Below are positions 61,601-64,000 of a stretch of DNA of 64,000 nt, piece after piece; position 1 is the stretch's first letter; every line of letters begins with the position of its first letter. The notes below the pieces were generated by a model. It was given only the letters and a program-made list of their open reading frames with translations. It was not told the origin of the DNA and did not search any database. The stretch is from Sphingopyxis lindanitolerans (GTDB lineage Bacteria > Pseudomonadota > Alphaproteobacteria > Sphingomonadales > Sphingomonadaceae): positions 62,001-126,000 of the forward strand of contig NZ_PHFW01000004.1 of NCBI RefSeq assembly GCF_002993885.1, in the 5' to 3' direction. A program made the position numbers and the translations under genes.

Positions 61601-61779
61601 GGCGCACCCTCGGGAGCCAAGATTTCCGAATGGACGACGCCGGCCTTGTTTGAGAAATCATGGTCGCGCCCTAGCCGGTCATCGTGCAGCCGTTCCGCCG
61701 CACGATAGGCCGCGCTGGCAACGGCGCTCGATCCGTTGGCGCGGCTGATGACCTTGGCCGAGAAATGGTAGATCGCCAT
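58645..61779 (-). CDS. traA: TraA, MOBQ relaxase-helicase (Ti type)
   Basis: Second relaxase of the window, 1044 residues, unrelated to traI. The N-terminal MobA/MobL domain starts MAIYHFSAKVISRANGSSAV, with SAAYRAAERL and the histidine triad KPHAHVMLSMREVG. A RecD-like helicase follows: Walker A VVGYAGSGKSAMLG near 372, VLVIDEAGMIGTRQME, LVGDPEQLQAIEAGAAF, and DHGYAATIHKSQGVTVDRAH near 720. The C-terminus is helical and Gly/Arg-rich with a repeated RRGMFDG. It would nick its own oriT, expected near 61800-61950. ATG 61779 chosen; upstream frame is not family-like. Confidence 0.92.
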   Translation of the reverse strand: MAIYHFSAKVISRANGSSAVASAAYRAAERLHDDRLGRDHDFSNKAGVVHSEILAPEGAPERLNDRATLWNEVEAGEKRKDAQLAREVEFSIPRELNQQQGIQLARDFVEKQFVERGMVADMNVHWDMGKDGQPKPHAHVMLSMREVGPEGFGQKVREWNSTALLQEWRVAWADHVNERLAELDIDARIDHRTLEAQGIDLEPQHKIGPAASRMPEQGLEAERVEDHARIARENGEKIIARPEIALDAIARQQATFTRRDLAQFAFRHSDGKDQFDQVMSAVRSSPELVALGRDGKGEDRFTSRDMIAAEQRLERAAEGLAIDRGHGVADAHVTRALASAEGRGLDLSAEQRGALAHITGDKGLASVVGYAGSGKSAMLGVAREAWEAQGYQVRGAALSGIAAENLEGGSAIASRTIASMEYQWEQGRELLGPRDVLVIDEAGMIGTRQMECVLSHAEQAGAKVVLVGDPEQLQAIEAGAAFRAVTERHGWAEITEIRRQCEDWQRDATKALATGRAGEAIHAYEAHGMVQAAETRELARADLVDRWDAERIAAPDQSRIILTHTNAEVRDLNLAARDRLRDAGELGPDVRVSAERGARDFATGDRIMFLKNERGLGVRNGTLGKVEQVSPERMAVKLDDGRSVAFDLKDYAHVDHGYAATIHKSQGVTVDRAHVLATPGMDRHSAYVALSRHRDGVQLHYGRDDFGDDRRLVRTLSRERAKDMASDYGRDRDAEIRAFADRRGLSGEIRLPERAERSPVEILGPRAGTMRQMGEDPRTVRDAGDRGAGAGQAAAERQPRRGMFDGFRPAPQRPAPESTPAGEREKAAPKRGMFDGLKLSAAPLKGAERAPVPADRGQGRDYARAVERASRSAEAVLQARASGAPVLEHQKVALERTTQALDQIRPGASRDLASAMQRDPALLREAAAGRSGPMIEAMAQEARVRADPNLRADRFVERWQGLKQERDRLYRAGDMAGRERTGKEMAGMAKSLERDPQVELVLRNRTRELGLEIGMGRGRGMNSGDLGRELARDLGIGMGRGMSR

Positions 61780-61951
61780 AACGGCCGCTATACTGCCCTT
61801 CTTAGCGCAGGTCGGCAACGATGTATAAGCGCGCACTCACACTCTCTGCCGTTCGCGTGATTGACTTCGCCGCATTTCTTGATCGGAACGGTTCCTCGCG
61901 CGCGCTATCGTGCTACGCTGCGGCTCCATTCATGGGCGCGAGGGAGAGAAG

Positions 61952-62257
61952 ATGCGAAAGGTGCGCGACTATGACGCGGAACTGCGGGCGCTGAACGACA
62001 AGGCCAAGGCTTTGAAGGCCCGCAAGGTCCAGCAACTCGGCGAGCTGGTCACGTCCACCGGGGCCGATGCGCTCGATCTGGACACGCTCGCCGGTGCGCT
62101 GCTCGCCGCTGTGGAAGCGGCCGACGCGAACGAAAAGGAGGCGTGGCGCTCGCGGGGCGCGGCCTTCTTTCAAGGACGCGGTCGCAAGGCTGGCCGACGC
62201 ACTGGCGGCAACGGTGAAGGCGCAAGGCAAACTGGCGCAGGCAAGGAACAGGCTTGA
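61952..62257 (+). CDS. TraC/TraD-like small conjugation protein
   Basis: A 101-residue protein divergent from traA. MRKVRDYDAELRALNDKAKA, then LKARKVQQLGELVTSTGADA, and EKEAWRSRGAAFFQG match the small conserved gene usually found beside sphingomonad traA, annotated as conjugal transfer protein TraC or TraD. Start ATG 61952 behind AGGGAGAGAAG. The last 40 residues are low complexity and overlap the next gene. Confidence 0.7.
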   Translation: MRKVRDYDAELRALNDKAKALKARKVQQLGELVTSTGADALDLDTLAGALLAAVEAADANEKEAWRSRGAAFFQGRGRKAGRRTGGNGEGARQTGAGKEQA

Positions 62258-62519
62258 AGCCGCCGCGCGCCGCACCGATACGAGAGGATGGGTCGTGGCC
62301 CGACGCGAGCGCACGCGCCATCTCATAGAGCTGGGCGGCCTCGTCCAGAAAGCCGGTCTGGTCGAGCTGGCCGACGATGATCGCGCCACCCTTTACGGCG
62401 CGCTGCTCGATTGTACAGCGCGCGTTCAAGGCGACGACGCTGGCAATGTGCTGGCGCTCTGGAAGCGGCGGGGCAAGCGCGCGTTCGACGCGGAAGCGGA
62501 AGGTGCGGGCAATGGCTGA
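62214..62519 (+). CDS. TraD-like conjugation protein
   Basis: About 101 residues in the next frame. RRERTRHLIELGGLVQKAGL and DDDRATLYGALLDCTARVQG are the hallmark of the TraD family of Ti-type systems. I chose GTG 62214, overlapping the previous gene by 44 bp; the exact start is uncertain. It overlaps the following ATPase gene by eight bases. Confidence 0.7.
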   Translation: MKAQGKLAQARNRLEAAARRTDTRGWVVARRERTRHLIELGGLVQKAGLVELADDDRATLYGALLDCTARVQGDDAGNVLALWKRRGKRAFDAEAEGAGNG

Positions 62520-63064
62520 TCGGCCCGATTTCCATGTCATCACCGGCGGGCCTGGCTCCGGCAAAAGCACCCTAATCGAAGCGTTGGCGGTGGAGGGTTT
62601 CGACCACATGCCGGAAGCCGGTCGGGCCATCATCCGCGATCAGGTCGCGATCGGCGGCGCGGCCCTCCCCTGGGCCGATCGCGCCGCCTTCGCGGAATTG
62701 ATGCTGGGTTGGGAATTGCGCTCATGGCATGAGGCCCACGATCGCGCAGGGCCGGTGATCTGCGATCGCAGCGTGCCTGATGTGGCGGGCTATCTGCGCC
62801 TGTGCGGCCTCCCCGTCCCGGCTCATGTCAGCCAAGCGGCGGACCTGTTTCGCTATCAACCCCGCGTGTTCATCGCCCCCTTGGCGCGAGATATTCGCGG
62901 CCGATGCGGAAAGAAAACAGGATTTCGCGGAAGCGCAGGCGACCTATCAGGCGATGGTCGCGGTCTATTCCGGCCTTGGCTACGAGCTGGTGACGCTTCC
63001 CCTCGCCTCTGTCGCCGAACGTGTGCGGTTCGTCCGCGCCGCAATCGAAAGGGAGGAATCCTAA
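62512..63064 (+). pseudogene. AAA-type ATPase/kinase gene with a frameshift
   Basis: The first 122 codons encode a P-loop protein (VITGGPGSGKSTLIEAL, PEAGRAIIRDQ, GPVICDRSVPDVAGYLRLCG). At the run of five C at 62876-62880 the family sequence jumps frame: FRYQPRVFIAP in the first frame, then WREIFAADAERKQDFAEAQA onward to RAAIEREES and a stop at 63062-63064. Relatives read IAPPW here, so two bases are missing or one is extra. Decay or a sequencing error in the homopolymer are both possible. Confidence 0.75.
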
Positions 63065-63124
63065 CATGGGGCCTCGCGCGATCTGGCGGGCGTTCGACGC
63101 GGAAACGGAAGGGAGAAGCGCACC

Positions 63125-63315
63125 ATGAACATGCTCGACGTGGACGCAATCCGCGCCCAAGTCCGCGCGCTCGATTTCACGCGCGGCACACCGGCCGACG
63201 CCGCCATGCGGCGCGAGGATGATGCCGACGCGCGCGCCAATCTCGCGATCGAAGGCATGGCGCTCGACGCCGGCGAACACGCCCTGTTCGACATGCTGCG
63301 CGAGGAAGCCGCGCG
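63125..63315 (+). pseudogene. VbhA-like antitoxin gene, 3' end deleted
   Basis: MNMLDVDAIRAQVRALDFTR, then REDDADARANLAIEGMALDA and LFDMLREEA. The segment ARANLAIEGM resembles the inhibitory helix of Fic antitoxins ([S/T]xxxE[G/N]), with Ala/Asn in place of Ser/Thr. The family sequence stops at about 63315, where a traG remnant begins in another frame. The open frame runs on to 63565 but is shadow after that point. No fic toxin gene is present. Confidence 0.55.
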
Positions 63316-63507
63316 ATCGACAGCGACGAAACCGGCATATCGTTCGGCCAGCAGCATCTTGCGCGGCCCTTGCTCACGCCGGATGAAGTCCGCTCGCTGC
63401 GCGAGGATTACCAGTTCCTGTTCTTCGCGGGACAACGGTCGATCGTCGCCGCCAAGCTCAAATACTATGCCGATCGCGAGTTCGCGGGCCGCTTCGACAA
63501 GGCGTGA
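63316..63507 (+). pseudogene. C-terminal remnant of a second traG (VirD4-type) gene
   Basis: The frame 63316-63507 encodes FGQQHLARPLLTPDEVRSLR then EDYQFLFFAGQRSIVAAKLK and YYADREFAGRFDKA-stop. This is the characteristic end of Ti-type TraG coupling proteins. The rest of the gene is missing, evidently lost in the deletion that joined it to the antitoxin gene. Confidence 0.68.
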
Positions 63508-64000
63508 AGTCTTTAAACGGCCCCGTAGTCGAAGCGGCATCATTCCGATATACAAACGATATTGAATGATGGCGCTCTGCCATCCCTCCCTGGTCATAGA
63601 AATCGCTCGAAAGCGCGGAAAATCGCCTACTGGCGTTCTAAAGGTGAGGTTTGGGGTATGACCTCACCATTAGCGATCGACGCAGCGGTGGATGATCCCC
63701 TGAAGGTCGAAGATCTAGCTTCCAAAAAATCGGCCGCCCAGGAAGCCCGTAAAGCGCATTTGCTGCTCCAACCTCATTTCCTGTCCCCCACCCCGAAATG
63801 CGCCCCAGCGGCTCGGAAATCGCACCAGGGGCGACGTTTCCGCCTGCTCCGCCCTCTCAATTGGATCACCACCCTATCCGTTTGGCTTTCCAAGAAAGCC
63901 AATTTGCTACTTGGCCGTTGGCGCTGTCGTTGCGGTAGGGACGTGGTGTTTAAACATTTCTAATCAAACAAAAAGCGTACCGGCGGAGCCGGTCCATCAT
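63508..64000. other. region to the window end, no certain gene
   Basis: About 490 bp. A frame from ATG 63658 (MTSPLAIDAAVDDPLKVEDL) to 63963 codes 101 residues with a mixed hydrophobic/basic end and no recognised domain. An imperfect hairpin GGCTTTCC/AAGAAAGCC lies near 63883-63900. I would not call a gene here with confidence. Confidence 0.35.

Noticed and set aside
1..64000. CRISPR arrays, tRNA or rRNA genes
   Set aside because: No regularly spaced repeats and no recognisable tRNA or rRNA sequences were seen.

Overview
This window reads as a conjugative plasmid of a sphingomonad (Sphingobium/Sphingomonas type, Alphaproteobacteria). It is GC-rich, carries lin-type genes for degrading hexachlorocyclohexane (HCH), and has three copies of IS6100, the element that spreads lin genes. 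I found no rRNA, tRNA or CRISPR array. Whether base 1 joins base 64000 cannot be told from the window.

Layout. (1) 1-6813 is a catabolic segment: a LysR regulator, a maleylacetate reductase (linF), a small esterase, a glutathione S-transferase, and a TonB-dependent receptor cut off by IS6100 copy 1 (6814-7693). (2) 7694-54496 is the plasmid backbone. It is a recognisable relative of the IncP (RP4/RK2) backbone, in nearly the same gene order: parB/parA-like resolution genes, trbA and trbBCDEFGHIJKLN (mating-pair T4SS, minus strand), replication genes, klcA, a korC-like gene, kleE, korA-incC-korB, a kfr-locus gene, traMLK, an RP4-like oriT, and traJ-I-(H)-G-F-E-D-C. Seven copies of the KorB operator TTTAGCSGCTAAA are scattered through this segment and none was seen outside it. 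Cargo in the backbone includes an IS110/IS1111-type element, a diguanylate cyclase with a response regulator, a higBA-like toxin-antitoxin pair, a Dam-like methylase, a zeta-like protein, and a 4.1-kb Tn3-family transposon. (3) 54497-57559 is a composite-transposon-like unit: linB (haloalkane dehalogenase) between two directly repeated IS6100 copies. (4) 57560-64000 is the remnant of a second, unrelated transfer system: a MOBQ TraA relaxase-helicase, a DUF6118-like gene, traC/traD-like genes, a frameshifted ATPase gene, and a traG C-terminus joined by deletion to a VbhA-like antitoxin gene.

How it works together. KorB, with the partition ATPase IncC and the repressors KorA and TrbA, probably coordinates stable inheritance and transfer, as in RP4. 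TraI/J/H/K process oriT, TraG couples the relaxosome to the Trb channel, TraF processes the TrbC pilin, and TraC and TraE act on transferred DNA. The catabolic genes ride between IS6100 copies that all point the same way, so recombination between copies can add or remove whole segments. The molecule is best explained as an IS6100-driven fusion of an IncP-like plasmid with other replicon fragments.
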